In this document: piece by piece, positions 14,643 through 24,248 of the stretch
How positions within the stretch are numbered: position 1 is the first letter of the stretch
How the letters are laid out: each line of letters starts with the position of its first letter
Source of the DNA: JBKCHH01 sp046302855
GTDB lineage: Bacteria; Pseudomonadota; Alphaproteobacteria; Rickettsiales; UBA8987
NCBI GenBank assembly: GCA_046302855.1
Contig: JBKCHH010000016.1
Coordinates: 1 to 38,556, forward strand
DNA length: 38,556 nucleotides
Direction: 5' to 3'
Position numbers and translations under genes: made by a program
The notes under the pieces: generated by a model
What the model was told of the DNA's origin: nothing
The model's input: the letters and a program-made list of their open reading frames with translations, nothing else
The model's database searches: none

Positions 14643-16841
14643 TCAAACCAATTTTAAGAAACTCTCTATCAAGATTTTTATCTGCCCATTATCAAACTTT
14701 ACGGTAATATTGTCTCCCTTTGCTTCCAGCACCTTTCCGTAGCCAAATTTTTGATGGAAGATTTTTTGCCCTAAAGCAAATTTACTCTCACTTTTTAAGG
14801 GAGCCTCTTTCGCCACCGTATCAAATTTTATATGGGTAGGTTTTTTCTCGAACCTATCAACTCTATTTTGTCCATAGGTGAAATTTTGTTTGGGGCCAAA
14901 ATTGCCAATAAATTCAGTATTTTCTTTTGGCAGTTCGTTAATAAATCTAGAGGGCAAAACTGATAAAAAGTTGCCATACAAAAAGCGGTTAGAGGTAAAA
15001 GAAATATATAGGTTTCGCTTAGCCCTAGTAATTGCCACATAGGCAAGACGCCTTTCTTCCTCCAGCCCCTTATTGCCAAGCTCATTAATTGATCGTTCGG
15101 ATGGAAAAAGCCCCTCCTCCCAACCGGGCAAAAACACCGTATTAAATTCTAAACCCTTGGCGGAGTGGATGGTAATTATATTTACCATATCCTTCGCTTC
15201 AATATTATCAGCATCACTTATTAAGCTAATGTGATCTAAAAAATCGTTTAGAGTTTCAAATTCGCCCAGTGCCTTTATAAGCTCGTTAATATTATCCACC
15301 CTAGCGAAGGCTTCTTCGGTTTTTTCATCCTTCCAAGATTGAATATAGCCAGAATCTTCTAGCATTTTTTTTACCACCATTAGAGCGGAGTCTTTATCTA
15401 GCATTGCTTTCCAGCTATTATAGCTGTTAAAAAATTTATTTACTGATTCAAGAGTTTTTTTAGAAATTTCACCCTTATCTGCCATTTCTTTTAGGGAATC
15501 AAAATAGCTAATGTTAGAGCGGTTTTTTAGCTCCTTAATTTTATCTAGCGTAGTTTTGCCAACCCCCCTTTTTGGGCTATTGATGATGCGTTCAAAGGCA
15601 AGGTCATTATTTTTATCAATAAGTAATTTTATGTAGGCAACCGAATCTTTAATCTCTAGTCTATCATAAAATCGTAAACCCCCAATTACTTGGTAAGCAA
15701 TTTGATGCGATAACAGCCCCTCTTCAATAACTCTGGTTTGATGCCCTGCCCTTACCAAAATGGCCATATCTTGCTTCTTGATGGTTTTTGCGGTGTTTTT
15801 TGATATGTCTAAAATGGTTTTGGCTATTTGCCGTGCCTCCTCCTTATCATCCCAGTAAGAAACTACCTTTACTGGATCATTAGAATTGGTGTTGGTTTTT
15901 AGATTCTTGCCAATTCTATCTTGATTTAAGGCTATAACCTTATTGGCACATTCTAAAATATTTTGCGTTGAGCGATAATTTTCTTCTAGCCTAATTAACT
16001 TGGCATCATCAAAATCTTTTGAAAAACGCAAAATGTTTTTTATCTCTGCCCCACGCCAACCGTAGATTGATTGGTCATCATCCCCCACACAGCAAATATT
16101 AGCTGGAATCTCTACGCCATTTTCTAAAAATTTTTTCTTGGCAAAAAGCCTTAGCCACAAGTATTGTGCCACATTAGTATCTTGATATTCATCAACTAAA
16201 ATATATTTGAACCTATTTTGATAAAACTGTGCCACCTCAGCATCTTTTTTCAGCAAATTCACCACCTGCAAAATAAGCCCACCAAAGTCTATGGAGTTAA
16301 TTTTTGCCAGTTCCTCCTCATATTTTTTGTAGAGGGGTAAAAATTCGTGCACTTCAATTTCGTGTGGGTTTAATGCCTTGTCTTTCCAAGAATTTATTTG
16401 ATAGGCAACTAGCTTTGGGGCAACCACCTTAGGGTCCAGCCCGCTTGCCTCAATTAGGTTTTTAATTAGAATATTTTGTTCGCCCTCATCTATAATATTA
16501 AAGTTTTGCTTTAGCCCAATTTTTTCAGCATTAAACCGCAAGATTTTTAATGAAAGAGAGTGAAAAGTGCCAATAAAAAGCCCCTCTGCCTTTTCTTGCA
16601 CTTGGTTAAAAATGCGTATTTTCATCTCCTTAGCGGCCTTATTGGTAAATGTTACCGCCATTATTTCAAATGGATAGGCAAGCCCATTTTCTAGAATATA
16701 AGAAATTCTACTGGTTAGAACTGATGTTTTGCCCGTTCCCGCCCCTGCTAACACTAGCAATGCCCCCTCTGTTGTTTCCACCGCCTGCTTTTGTGATGGA
16801 TTTAGGGTGTTTAGATATTGATTGCTTATAGAATTTTCCAT
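14643..16841 (-). CDS. uvrD: ATP-dependent DNA helicase UvrD/PcrA
   Basis: A superfamily 1A 3'-5' helicase for nucleotide-excision and mismatch repair. From the ATG at 16841 it has 732 residues, normal for the family. The frame is open 17 codons further to a TTG, but homologues begin near this ATG. Motifs in order are the Q motif NPSQKQAV, Walker A GAGTGKTS, DEYQDTN, GDDDQSIYGWRGA, and EENYRSTQ. Later come HSAKGLEF and VAITRAKRNL. The last 50 residues (FGYGKVLEAKGDNITVKFDN) are the PcrA-type Tudor-like domain that contacts RNA polymerase. It is divergent from cysI. Confidence 0.94.
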   Translation of the reverse strand: MENSISNQYLNTLNPSQKQAVETTEGALLVLAGAGTGKTSVLTSRISYILENGLAYPFEIMAVTFTNKAAKEMKIRIFNQVQEKAEGLFIGTFHSLSLKILRFNAEKIGLKQNFNIIDEGEQNILIKNLIEASGLDPKVVAPKLVAYQINSWKDKALNPHEIEVHEFLPLYKKYEEELAKINSIDFGGLILQVVNLLKKDAEVAQFYQNRFKYILVDEYQDTNVAQYLWLRLFAKKKFLENGVEIPANICCVGDDDQSIYGWRGAEIKNILRFSKDFDDAKLIRLEENYRSTQNILECANKVIALNQDRIGKNLKTNTNSNDPVKVVSYWDDKEEARQIAKTILDISKNTAKTIKKQDMAILVRAGHQTRVIEEGLLSHQIAYQVIGGLRFYDRLEIKDSVAYIKLLIDKNNDLAFERIINSPKRGVGKTTLDKIKELKNRSNISYFDSLKEMADKGEISKKTLESVNKFFNSYNSWKAMLDKDSALMVVKKMLEDSGYIQSWKDEKTEEAFARVDNINELIKALGEFETLNDFLDHISLISDADNIEAKDMVNIITIHSAKGLEFNTVFLPGWEEGLFPSERSINELGNKGLEEERRLAYVAITRAKRNLYISFTSNRFLYGNFLSVLPSRFINELPKENTEFIGNFGPKQNFTYGQNRVDRFEKKPTHIKFDTVAKEAPLKSESKFALGQKIFHQKFGYGKVLEAKGDNITVKFDNGQIKILIESFLKLV

Positions 16842-16929
16842 TATTTTAATTTTTCTTGGATTTAATCTAATACCCAACTGCATCAAAAACAAGCTATATG
16901 GTTTTTCTGGAAGTTTGTTTTTTTGTTAG

Positions 16930-16935
16930 TATAAT
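16930..16935 (+). promoter_or_regulatory. -10 element abutting the cysI start codon
   Basis: TATAAT ends 7 nt before the ATG at 16943, so the predicted start point falls at or next to the A of the ATG. No Shine-Dalgarno precedes the ATG. Together these indicate a leaderless cysI mRNA. The -35 region is only T-rich. Confidence 0.5.
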
Positions 16936-16942
16936 TCTCACC

Positions 16943-18685
16943 ATGAATGAACCTGTAAAAAAACTTTCAAACCAAGAGGCTATAAAAGAAAATAGCCAGT
17001 ATCTTTACGGCAATATCTTAAAGGAATTGCAAGATAGGGGAATTATTGAAGTTTCAGACGAATCTTATGAGCTACTAAAATTTCACGGCACTTATCAAGG
17101 CTATAACCGTGATACCGCAACTGAGCGCAAAAAGCAAAAGCTAGATAAAGAATTTGAATTTATGGTTCGCCTTCGCATTCCAGCGGGCAGGCTAACGGCA
17201 AAGCAGTATCTAGCGGTGGATGATATAGCAAGCAAATACGCCAATAATTCCATTCGCATAACCACGCGCGAAACCTTTCAGCTGCACTGCGTAGCTAAAG
17301 ATAATTTGTGGGATACTATTCATGATATTTATAACATAAGCCTTTCTACCCTTTCTGCCTGCGGCGATGTGGTTAGAAATGTTATGATTTCGCCCGCCCC
17401 ATTTGAAGATGCAAAGCATAAAATTTTGCAAGAAGCCGGCTATAGTATTGCTAAATTTTGCACTCCTAAAACCTCTAGCTATGATGAGCTGTGGAGCGGA
17501 AAAGAAATTGCCCAAAACAGAGGTGAAGACCTTTACGGAACTACTTATCTGCCACGCAAATTCAAAATTGCGCTTATTATGCCAGAAGATAACTCGCCAG
17601 ATGTTTTCACGCACGACCTTGGCTTTGTGCTTATTTTTGAAGGGCAAAAGCTACTTGGCTACAATGTGTTAGTAGGTGGCGGCATGGGTATGAGCCATAA
17701 TAACGCAAAAACCTACCCTCGCCTTGCAACTGAAATTGCTTTCATTGAGCCGCAAGATTTGCTAAATGCGACAGAGGCAGTAGTAAAGTTGCAAAGAGAT
17801 TTTGGTGATAGAACAGATAGAAAGCACGCCCGCTTAAAGTATCTGGTTGAAGAAAAGGGCTTTGAGTGGACTTTAAATACCTTCAAAGAATATTTTTCAA
17901 AAACGAATCCAAAGGGCAAAGTTCATCCACCAAAACCAATTAAGGAATATAAAATTAAAGATAATCTTGGCTGGCATAAGCATTCACCAAAAGGCGATGA
18001 GTGGTTTTTGGGTCTGCCAATAGAAAACGGCAGAATTATAGATTTGCAGGGTGCGAAAATAAAAACCGGCTTAAGGGCGGTTATTAAAAAGTATCAGCCA
18101 AAAATTGTGCTAACGGCAGATCAAAAAATAATTCTGTGCAATATTAAAGAAAAAGATAAGGCAAGTATTCAGGCTGATTTAAAATCATTCGGCATAAAAC
18201 TTCGTGAAGAAGTTAGTGAGTTAAATAGGTATATGATGGCATGCGTTGCCCTGCCAACTTGTGGCAAAGCACTAGCAGAAGCAGAGCGGGTTAGAACGCC
18301 CATAGAAATATCTATTCAGCAGCTTCTAAATGAGCTTAAAATTGGTAATGAAAAATTATCGGTTCGCATTGCCGGCTGCCCAAATGGTTGCTCAAGACCA
18401 TATGTGGGTGATATTGGCATAATTGGTAGAATGCCAGATCATTATTTATTAAATATAGGTGGAGATTTTGAAGGCACTAGGCTTAACAAGCCAGTGTTTG
18501 ATAAAATTCCAGAAAAAGAAATTGCCACCGCCCTAAAGCCAATGTTTGAACTATTCATACAAAATCGCAAAAAAAGTGAAGGCTTTGGCGATTTCTGCTT
18601 TAGGTTTGGCGTTGAAAATGTTGCAAACCAAGTCATTTCAAGCCTTACGGAGTATAAGTGGGCGAAGTATTTTAAGGGTGATTAG
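16943..18685 (+). CDS. cysI: assimilatory sulfite reductase hemoprotein subunit
   Basis: CysI reduces sulfite to sulfide with siroheme and a 4Fe-4S cluster. The 580-residue protein from ATG 16943 has both half-repeats. The cluster/siroheme cysteines are C434 and C440 (ACVALPTCGKALAEAER) and C479 and C483 (GCPNGCSRP). The Arg-rich IRITTRETFQLH and DFGDRTDRKHARLKYL motifs of the substrate pocket are present. An upstream extension of 15 codons exists but is hydrophobic and unlike the family, so the internal ATG is used. No cysJ or cysH is adjacent, so the electron donor is not shown here. The CysI-like reading is preferred over the related ferredoxin nitrite reductase because of overall match and ending. 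Confidence 0.92.
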   Translation: MNEPVKKLSNQEAIKENSQYLYGNILKELQDRGIIEVSDESYELLKFHGTYQGYNRDTATERKKQKLDKEFEFMVRLRIPAGRLTAKQYLAVDDIASKYANNSIRITTRETFQLHCVAKDNLWDTIHDIYNISLSTLSACGDVVRNVMISPAPFEDAKHKILQEAGYSIAKFCTPKTSSYDELWSGKEIAQNRGEDLYGTTYLPRKFKIALIMPEDNSPDVFTHDLGFVLIFEGQKLLGYNVLVGGGMGMSHNNAKTYPRLATEIAFIEPQDLLNATEAVVKLQRDFGDRTDRKHARLKYLVEEKGFEWTLNTFKEYFSKTNPKGKVHPPKPIKEYKIKDNLGWHKHSPKGDEWFLGLPIENGRIIDLQGAKIKTGLRAVIKKYQPKIVLTADQKIILCNIKEKDKASIQADLKSFGIKLREEVSELNRYMMACVALPTCGKALAEAERVRTPIEISIQQLLNELKIGNEKLSVRIAGCPNGCSRPYVGDIGIIGRMPDHYLLNIGGDFEGTRLNKPVFDKIPEKEIATALKPMFELFIQNRKKSEGFGDFCFRFGVENVANQVISSLTEYKWAKYFKGD

Positions 18686-18735
18686 CTCTTATTTTGGTTG
18701 TAATAAAGACTTTCCTCTTATAAAAACTGTAAACC

Positions 18736-19119
18736 CTACTCAACCGCCTGCTCTTCTGCCGAATGGGCATTGAAGATTCTAGAAAAAATGCCAATTATGG
18801 GCAAAATAAAATTATTACTTTCAAGATTATTTAAAAAGTGATCACTTGGAATTTCTAGCCTGTTACTAAAAATTTTACTTATTTCTTCTTTATTCACAAT
18901 AAAAGCCGCTTTATTTTCATTGGTAGAAATGGCTTTGCGAACCTTAATATCTAGGGTTTCTAGGGCTTCAATAAACAGCTCTGAAAAAATAAAATCACCA
19001 TTTAATAGTTTTATATTGTCTTCTTTTGGCGAAATTATAATAGCATTAGAGCCATAGTTTAGTTCTATTGATTGTAAATCAATGTTTTCTAGCAAAAACT
19101 TTGCTTCTTCTATTAACAT
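18736..19119 (-). CDS. unknown protein behind a palindromic operator
   Basis: A 127-residue protein of no recognised family. The frame is open to a TTG at 19167, but the ATG at 19119 has a good AGGGGA ribosome-binding site about 8 nt upstream and is chosen. It begins LIEEAKFLLENID and alternates short strands and helices; residues 100-115 (FILPIIGIFSRIF) are hydrophobic but too short for a safe membrane call. A perfect 21-bp palindrome lies 31 nt upstream, overlapping the likely promoter, so the gene is probably repressor-controlled. It converges with cysI. Confidence 0.65.
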   Translation of the reverse strand: MLIEEAKFLLENIDLQSIELNYGSNAIIISPKEDNIKLLNGDFIFSELFIEALETLDIKVRKAISTNENKAAFIVNKEEISKIFSNRLEIPSDHFLNNLESNNFILPIIGIFSRIFNAHSAEEQAVE

Positions 19120-19149
19120 ATTAGTATCCCCTTTTGTTTTATAGTTGTT

Positions 19150-19170
19150 AATTTGGTTTGTAACCAAATT
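19150..19170. promoter_or_regulatory. perfect palindrome, probable operator
   Basis: AATTTGGTT and AACCAAATT are perfect inverted 9-nt arms around TGT. On the minus strand the site lies at the -35/spacer of a possible promoter (TTGGTT, 18 nt, TATAAA) of the gene starting at 19119. The size fits a dimeric HTH repressor. The cognate protein is not known. Confidence 0.5.
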
Positions 19171-19216
19171 GTAATATTCAACTTCAATTTGCTAACGCCT
19201 ATTGGTTAACAAAAGG

Positions 19217-20254
19217 TTAAGGGAAAATAGATACTTTAGAAAGCCCTGTATCTTCTGGCCAATTATTGATGATGTTAAAATTCTGCACAGCTTGACCAGA
19301 AGCCCCTTTTAGCAGGTTATCAAGGGCAGAAAAAATAATGATTTTATCAGAATTATAGGCAGGTAGAATATTAATCTCTACATTATTGGTAGTAGCCACA
19401 TTCCGTAAGGCTGGGAGCTGGCTTTCAGGCAAAATCTTCACAAAAACATCATTTTTATAAAAATCAGTTAAAAACTCTTTCAAATGGTTAAATTTATAGG
19501 AAGAATTCACATATATGGTTGAAAGAATGCCACGGTTAATTGGTAAAATATAAGGGGTGAATACTATATTTGTGGGTGAATTGGCGAATAACCCAAGCTC
19601 TTGCTCAATTTCAGCTAGATGGCGATGCCCATCTTTAACCGAATAAGGTTTAAAGTTTTCATTTAATTCTGAAAATAAATTTGCCTCTTTAGCAGTTCTG
19701 CCAGCACCCGTCATGCCAGATTTGCTATCCGCAATTATGTTTTTAGTATCTATTAACTTTGCTTTAATTAATGGGAGCAGAGGAATTAAAATGGAGGTTG
19801 GATAGCACCCTGGGCAGGCAATAAGGTTCGCCCCCTTTATTTCCTCTCTATAAATTTCGCTAAGCCCATAAACCGCCTTTTTTTGTAGATTTGGGGCAAG
19901 GTGCTTGTGTTTATACCAAAACTCATAATTTTTAACATCCTTAATTCTAAAATCAGCAGATAGGTCTATAATTTTTGCATCAGTGGGCAGCTTTAAGGCA
20001 ATAGCCTGCGAAGTGGCGTGTGGTAAACATAAAAAGAAAACATCAATTTCTTTTAAGTTTAATTCATCAAAAGAAATAATTTTGGGCAAGTTTACATTGG
20101 TAAGCTGTGGATAAATTTCTGCAACCTCTTTACCTGCATTAGAATTTGCCACTAAAGCAGAAATTTCAGCATTTGGGTGTTCTAACAATAACCGCAAAAG
20201 CTCAACCCCAGTGTAGCCTGAAACGCCAATTATCGCTATTTTCTGTTTTTTCAT
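19217..20254 (-). CDS. argC: N-acetyl-gamma-glutamyl-phosphate reductase
   Basis: ArgC reduces N-acetylglutamyl phosphate to the semialdehyde with NADPH, the third step of arginine synthesis. The N-terminal Rossmann motif is GVSGYTGVELLRLL. The active-site Cys lies in ACPGCYPTSILIPL, and the catalytic-His region is GRTAKEANLF...KDGHRHLAEIEQEL. The 345-residue length is that of the ArgC type 1 family. It overlaps the end of alaS by 4 nt (ATGA) and is cotranscribed with it. No other arg genes lie in the window, but a retained ArgC implies arginine or ornithine synthesis. Confidence 0.95.
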   Translation of the reverse strand: MKKQKIAIIGVSGYTGVELLRLLLEHPNAEISALVANSNAGKEVAEIYPQLTNVNLPKIISFDELNLKEIDVFFLCLPHATSQAIALKLPTDAKIIDLSADFRIKDVKNYEFWYKHKHLAPNLQKKAVYGLSEIYREEIKGANLIACPGCYPTSILIPLLPLIKAKLIDTKNIIADSKSGMTGAGRTAKEANLFSELNENFKPYSVKDGHRHLAEIEQELGLFANSPTNIVFTPYILPINRGILSTIYVNSSYKFNHLKEFLTDFYKNDVFVKILPESQLPALRNVATTNNVEINILPAYNSDKIIIFSALDNLLKGASGQAVQNFNIINNWPEDTGLSKVSIFP

Positions 20255-22824
20255 ATATTTTTTAGTAGCTCTTTTATATTCACATTAGCACCTAAAGTGC
20301 CTTGAATTAGGTTGTTATTTCCGCCACCCTTTATTGCAAAATTTTTGCTTAAAATCACCATTTTTTCTTTTAAATTAACAGTTTGGGCGGCTAAAAAGAA
20401 GGATTTTTTATCATCATTTTCATTTACTACAAAAATAGTTGCATTTTTATGCTCGTTTGAGAAGCTAATGGTTAGCTCTCTGAGTAGTTCATTATCTGCC
20501 CCTTCAATTTCTAACAGATACTTATCTTCTATTTTTAATATCTTTTGTTTAAAATCCTTTGCAAGCTGTTGTTTTTGATTAGCTTTTAATAGCTTTTGCC
20601 CATCCTTATTAGCATCAATTAACTTTTGTATGCGGTCTTTTAGTTGCTCATCGTTAGAATTAATAATTTGGTTTAAATCATTTATTAATTTAAACTTTTC
20701 TTGAAATATTTTTAATGCCCCAAGCCCTGTTACCGCCTCTATTCTTCTAATACCACTTGCAACTGAACCTTCTTTTAGTATTTTAAATACACCAATTTCC
20801 CCTGTTGCATTAATGTGAGTGCCACCACAAAGCTCTATGGAAGTTCCCTCCACCCCAATTACCCGCACCTCATCACCATATTTTTCGCCAAACAATGCCT
20901 TCGCCCCCTTTTTTATTGCCTGTTCCTTTTGTAAAAAATCAACTGATAGGGGGATGTTTTTAAGAATCGCACTATTTACCAACCCCTCAATTTTATCCAG
21001 CTCATCTTGGCTTAAAGCCTTATTATGGGCGAAATCAAACCTTAGATAGTTTTCTTCCACCAAAGAGCCTTTTTGAATAGCATTTTCGCCGATAGTTTTA
21101 TGCAGGGCGGAATGTAATAGATGGGTGGCGGTGTGATTTTTTTTAATACCATCCCTTCTTTGTTCATTAACTACAAGCTCAAACTCCTCACCTACTTTGA
21201 CTACCCCTTTTTTTATAGTGGCAAAATGTAAGTGATATTTATCCGCTAGTTTTTTAGTATCATAGATTTCAATTTCAGCGTGGGAATTTCTTATAAAACC
21301 CTTATCCCCAGCCTGCCCGCCACTTTCTGCGTAAAAGGGTGTTTGATTAAAAATTAATTCGATTTTATCCCCTTCACTAGCTTTGCTTACCAGCTTTTCA
21401 CCACTTATAATTTGCAAAAGCACGGCGGAAGATTGTAGCGTTTTATAGCCCAAAAACTCAGATGGCGAAACCTTATCAACAATTTCTTGCAGGTAGGGTT
21501 TCGTTGTCGAACCAGAAAACTGTTCTGATTTTGAATTTTGCTTTTGATTTTCTAAAGCCTGCTCAAAACCCTTGTAATCAATATCTATCTTTTGTGATTT
21601 TAAAATATCTGCGGTTAAATCTAGTGGAAAACCATAGGTGTCATAGAGTTTAAAGGCCACTTCGCCATTTAAAATTCCCCCTTTTTTTAAATTAGAAGTC
21701 TCTTTATGCAGAATTTTTAAACCATTGTGTAAAGTGAGTAAAAATTTTTCCTCCTCATTTTTAAGTGTTTCAGTAATTAGTTTTTCGCCTGAAACCAACT
21801 CAACATAATGCCCACCCATAAGCTCTACAAGGGTTGGAACCAGTCTATATAAAACCGCCTCTTTACCACCTAGCATATTTGCGTGCCTTATTGCCCGCCT
21901 TATAATTCTACGCAACACATAGCCCCTGCCATCACTTGCTGGCAAAACACCATCGGCAATTAAAAATGAAATAGAGCGAAGGTGGTCGGCAATAACCTTG
22001 TAAGAGCTAGCAAAATTAGCATCATTATTTTTAAAAATATCTTTGGTGGTAGAAATTAAATTGCTAAATAAATCAATATCATAATTATTGTGAACTCCTT
22101 GCAATACGGCGGTAATTCTCTCTAGCCCCATGCCGGTATCAACAGATTTTTTGGGCAGGGGAATTCTTTTTTCTTTTGAAACCTGATCAAATTCCATAAA
22201 AACCAAATTCCAAATTTCTACAAACCTATCGCCATCTTCATCCTTAGTGCCGGGCAGGCCACCAAAAACGCTAGGTCCATGATCATAAAATATTTCAGAA
22301 TTATAGCCACATGGCCCTAAATCTCCCATAGACCAAAAATTGCCCTGCAGTTTAATAATTCTATCTTCTTTTAAGCCAGCAATCTTTTGCCAGAGTTTAT
22401 AGCTAACCTCATCTTCTGGAAAAACGGTAACGAATAGCTTTTCTTTTGGAAGTTGCAGGTTTTTAGTTAAAAATTCCCAAGCATATTTTATTGCCTGCTC
22501 TTTAAAGTAATCACCGAATGAAAAGTTCCCCAGCATTTCAAAAAAAGTGTGATGGCGGGCGGTAAAGCCCACATTTTCAAGATCATTATGCTTGCCCCCT
22601 GCCCTTATAACCTTTTGCGAGGTGGCGGCTTTTGAGATAATATTAGCACCATCTTTTAAAACCTCTTCCCCTCTAAATACATTTTTAAACTGCACCATGC
22701 CAGAATTGGTAAATAGCAAGGTGGAATCATTATAAGGAACAAGGGGCGAAGATGGGTAAAGTTTATGATTATTCTTAACAAAAAAATCTAAAAATTCAGC
22801 CCGAATGGAGGAAAGATTGTGCAT
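20251..22824 (-). CDS. alaS: alanyl-tRNA synthetase
   Basis: A class II synthetase with editing activity. The 857-residue protein has the aminoacylation core (LLFTNSGMVQFKNVF, ARHHTFFEMLGNFSFGDYFK, VDTGMGLERITAVLQG). The editing domain has the zinc motif HTATHLLH and the ELCGGTHINATGEIG Cys/His pair. A C-terminal coiled-coil/DHHA1 region ends in AIKGGGNNNLIQGTLG. One oddity is the core loop MGDLGPCGYNSEIFYDHG, where most AlaRS have GPCGPCSE; the second Cys is lost. argC follows with a 4-nt overlap. The start is the first ATG and the N-terminus matches the family. Confidence 0.96.
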   Translation of the reverse strand: MHNLSSIRAEFLDFFVKNNHKLYPSSPLVPYNDSTLLFTNSGMVQFKNVFRGEEVLKDGANIISKAATSQKVIRAGGKHNDLENVGFTARHHTFFEMLGNFSFGDYFKEQAIKYAWEFLTKNLQLPKEKLFVTVFPEDEVSYKLWQKIAGLKEDRIIKLQGNFWSMGDLGPCGYNSEIFYDHGPSVFGGLPGTKDEDGDRFVEIWNLVFMEFDQVSKEKRIPLPKKSVDTGMGLERITAVLQGVHNNYDIDLFSNLISTTKDIFKNNDANFASSYKVIADHLRSISFLIADGVLPASDGRGYVLRRIIRRAIRHANMLGGKEAVLYRLVPTLVELMGGHYVELVSGEKLITETLKNEEEKFLLTLHNGLKILHKETSNLKKGGILNGEVAFKLYDTYGFPLDLTADILKSQKIDIDYKGFEQALENQKQNSKSEQFSGSTTKPYLQEIVDKVSPSEFLGYKTLQSSAVLLQIISGEKLVSKASEGDKIELIFNQTPFYAESGGQAGDKGFIRNSHAEIEIYDTKKLADKYHLHFATIKKGVVKVGEEFELVVNEQRRDGIKKNHTATHLLHSALHKTIGENAIQKGSLVEENYLRFDFAHNKALSQDELDKIEGLVNSAILKNIPLSVDFLQKEQAIKKGAKALFGEKYGDEVRVIGVEGTSIELCGGTHINATGEIGVFKILKEGSVASGIRRIEAVTGLGALKIFQEKFKLINDLNQIINSNDEQLKDRIQKLIDANKDGQKLLKANQKQQLAKDFKQKILKIEDKYLLEIEGADNELLRELTISFSNEHKNATIFVVNENDDKKSFFLAAQTVNLKEKMVILSKNFAIKGGGNNNLIQGTLGANVNIKELLKNI

Positions 22825-22919
22825 ATTTTAAAAAATTAACTTCTAAATAGCAAAGATTAACTAAAAATTAAATAATAAATTAATTGATAGTTAAATTCTA
22901 AATAGTTAATAAATTGGTT

Positions 22920-23486
22920 ATGATTTTATCTGATAAAACAATTAAAAAGCTCTCACAGCAACAGGGGATGATTACTCCTTTTGAAGAAAAGCAGGTAAGG
23001 CACGCCCCAAATGGCGAAAAAATAATCTCCTACGGGCTTTCTTCTTATGGCTATGATGCACGCGTGGCAAATGAGTTTAAAATTTTCACCAATGTGAATT
23101 CATCGATAGTTTGCCCAAAAACCTTTGATGAAAATAGTTTTGTAGATAAAACTACTGATATTTGCATCATCCCGCCAAATTCCTTTGCATTAGCTAGAAC
23201 GGTTGAGAAGTTCAAAATTCCACGCGATATTTTAACCATTTGTGTGGGCAAATCTACCTATGCCAGGTGCGGTATAATTGTAAATGTAACGCCATTAGAG
23301 CCAGAGTGGGAAGGCTATGTTACGCTAGAATTTTCTAACACCACCCCCCTGCCTGCTAGAATCTACGCCGGTGAGGGTGCCTGCCAGTTTCTATTTTTTA
23401 AAGGAGATTTTCCTTGTGAGGTTTCTTATAAGGATAAGGGTGGAAAATACCAAAACCAGCATGGCATTACCTTACCACGGGCTTAA
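22920..23486 (+). CDS. dcd: dCTP deaminase
   Basis: Dcd converts dCTP to dUTP and ammonia, feeding thymidylate synthesis. The ATG at 22920 gives 188 residues, the usual length; an in-frame TTG two codons earlier is less likely. Family motifs are SSYGYDARV, the active-site CVGKSTYARCG with the Ser-Arg pair, and VTLEFSNTTPLPARIYAGEG with the catalytic Glu. It is divergent from alaS across an AT-rich 95-nt gap and converges with the next gene, sharing 4 nt at the stops. Confidence 0.95.
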   Translation: MILSDKTIKKLSQQQGMITPFEEKQVRHAPNGEKIISYGLSSYGYDARVANEFKIFTNVNSSIVCPKTFDENSFVDKTTDICIIPPNSFALARTVEKFKIPRDILTICVGKSTYARCGIIVNVTPLEPEWEGYVTLEFSNTTPLPARIYAGEGACQFLFFKGDFPCEVSYKDKGGKYQNQHGITLPRA

Positions 23487-24079
23487 ATCGTTATTCCATC
23501 TCTTTTTTTAGAAGCTTGAATAGTAGCTCCTGGTGTTTCTTGACTTAACCATTTTATTATTTTTTCAGCTTCGGTATCTCGTATTTTTTCAAGTGCGGGC
23601 ACTACTTCTTCGGGCTTACGAATTGGATGTAAATCGCGAGAGATATCTGTTGGGGTGCTTGCTTTTAATAAAGTTGCTAAAATATCTTTATTATTTATTA
23701 AGGCTCTTACTATTTTAATAGCTTCTAATTTCGAACCATGCAATATAGATGATAAATTGTGAGGGGTAAATTTTAAAGGTTCATCTTCAGTTCCAAAATT
23801 GAGATCTAAAAAATTTAATACTAGTTCTTTAAAATCTTCACTTGTAATTATTTGTAAGCCATCTGTTAAATCGTAAATTCCAATGTTGTTTAAAATAGAA
23901 GAAATAAAAGTTGGTTCAGCACCAATATCTTGTAAAAATTTAACAATTGTGTTTTGATGTCTATTTATTTTTAGCTTAGCACCATAGATATGTGGTTCAT
24001 AATAACCAACCATTCGACTCATATACATTCTATCTCCATTTAAAATGATATAGTTTTCATCAGTTGTGTTTTCAACCAT
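23483..24079 (-). CDS. unknown protein with two TALE-like helical repeats
   Basis: A 198-residue protein of no firm family. Two segments look like copies of a 33-38 residue two-helix repeat: PTFISSILNNIGIYDLTDGL (starting near residue 56) and FTPHNLSSILHGSKLEAIKI (starting near residue 103). Both share the pattern [FL]-x-S-S-I-L-x-[NG] followed by an amphipathic helix. This recalls TAL-effector-like and other short helical solenoid repeats, but two copies are too few for a DNA-reading array. The Lys/Arg-rich C-terminus (KKRDG) and lack of a signal peptide fit a cytosolic or injected protein. The function is unknown and the repeat analogy is tentative. Confidence 0.6.
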   Translation of the reverse strand: MVENTTDENYIILNGDRMYMSRMVGYYEPHIYGAKLKINRHQNTIVKFLQDIGAEPTFISSILNNIGIYDLTDGLQIITSEDFKELVLNFLDLNFGTEDEPLKFTPHNLSSILHGSKLEAIKIVRALINNKDILATLLKASTPTDISRDLHPIRKPEEVVPALEKIRDTEAEKIIKWLSQETPGATIQASKKRDGITI

Positions 24080-24248
24080 ATATTAATTTTATTAATTACA
24101 ATATTATAGCTAATAGTTTCATTTTATTAAAAATTGGTTAAAAAAAAATAAAAAATCTATAAATGAAGCAACTTGTTAAGCTTGTGAAAAGCATAAATTT
24201 CTGCTATTGAAGCACATAGGCTTTGCCTTTTGCGGGCAGGATTATTAT

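Noticed and set aside
17210..17647. Minus-strand frame of 145 codons opposite cysI
   Set aside because: Shadow of the conserved CysI domain with no independent support.
24080..24248. Possible repeat or terminator between lon and the 23483 gene
   Set aside because: Only weak short dyads and A/T runs are visible; no stem long enough for a terminator call and no second copy in the window.
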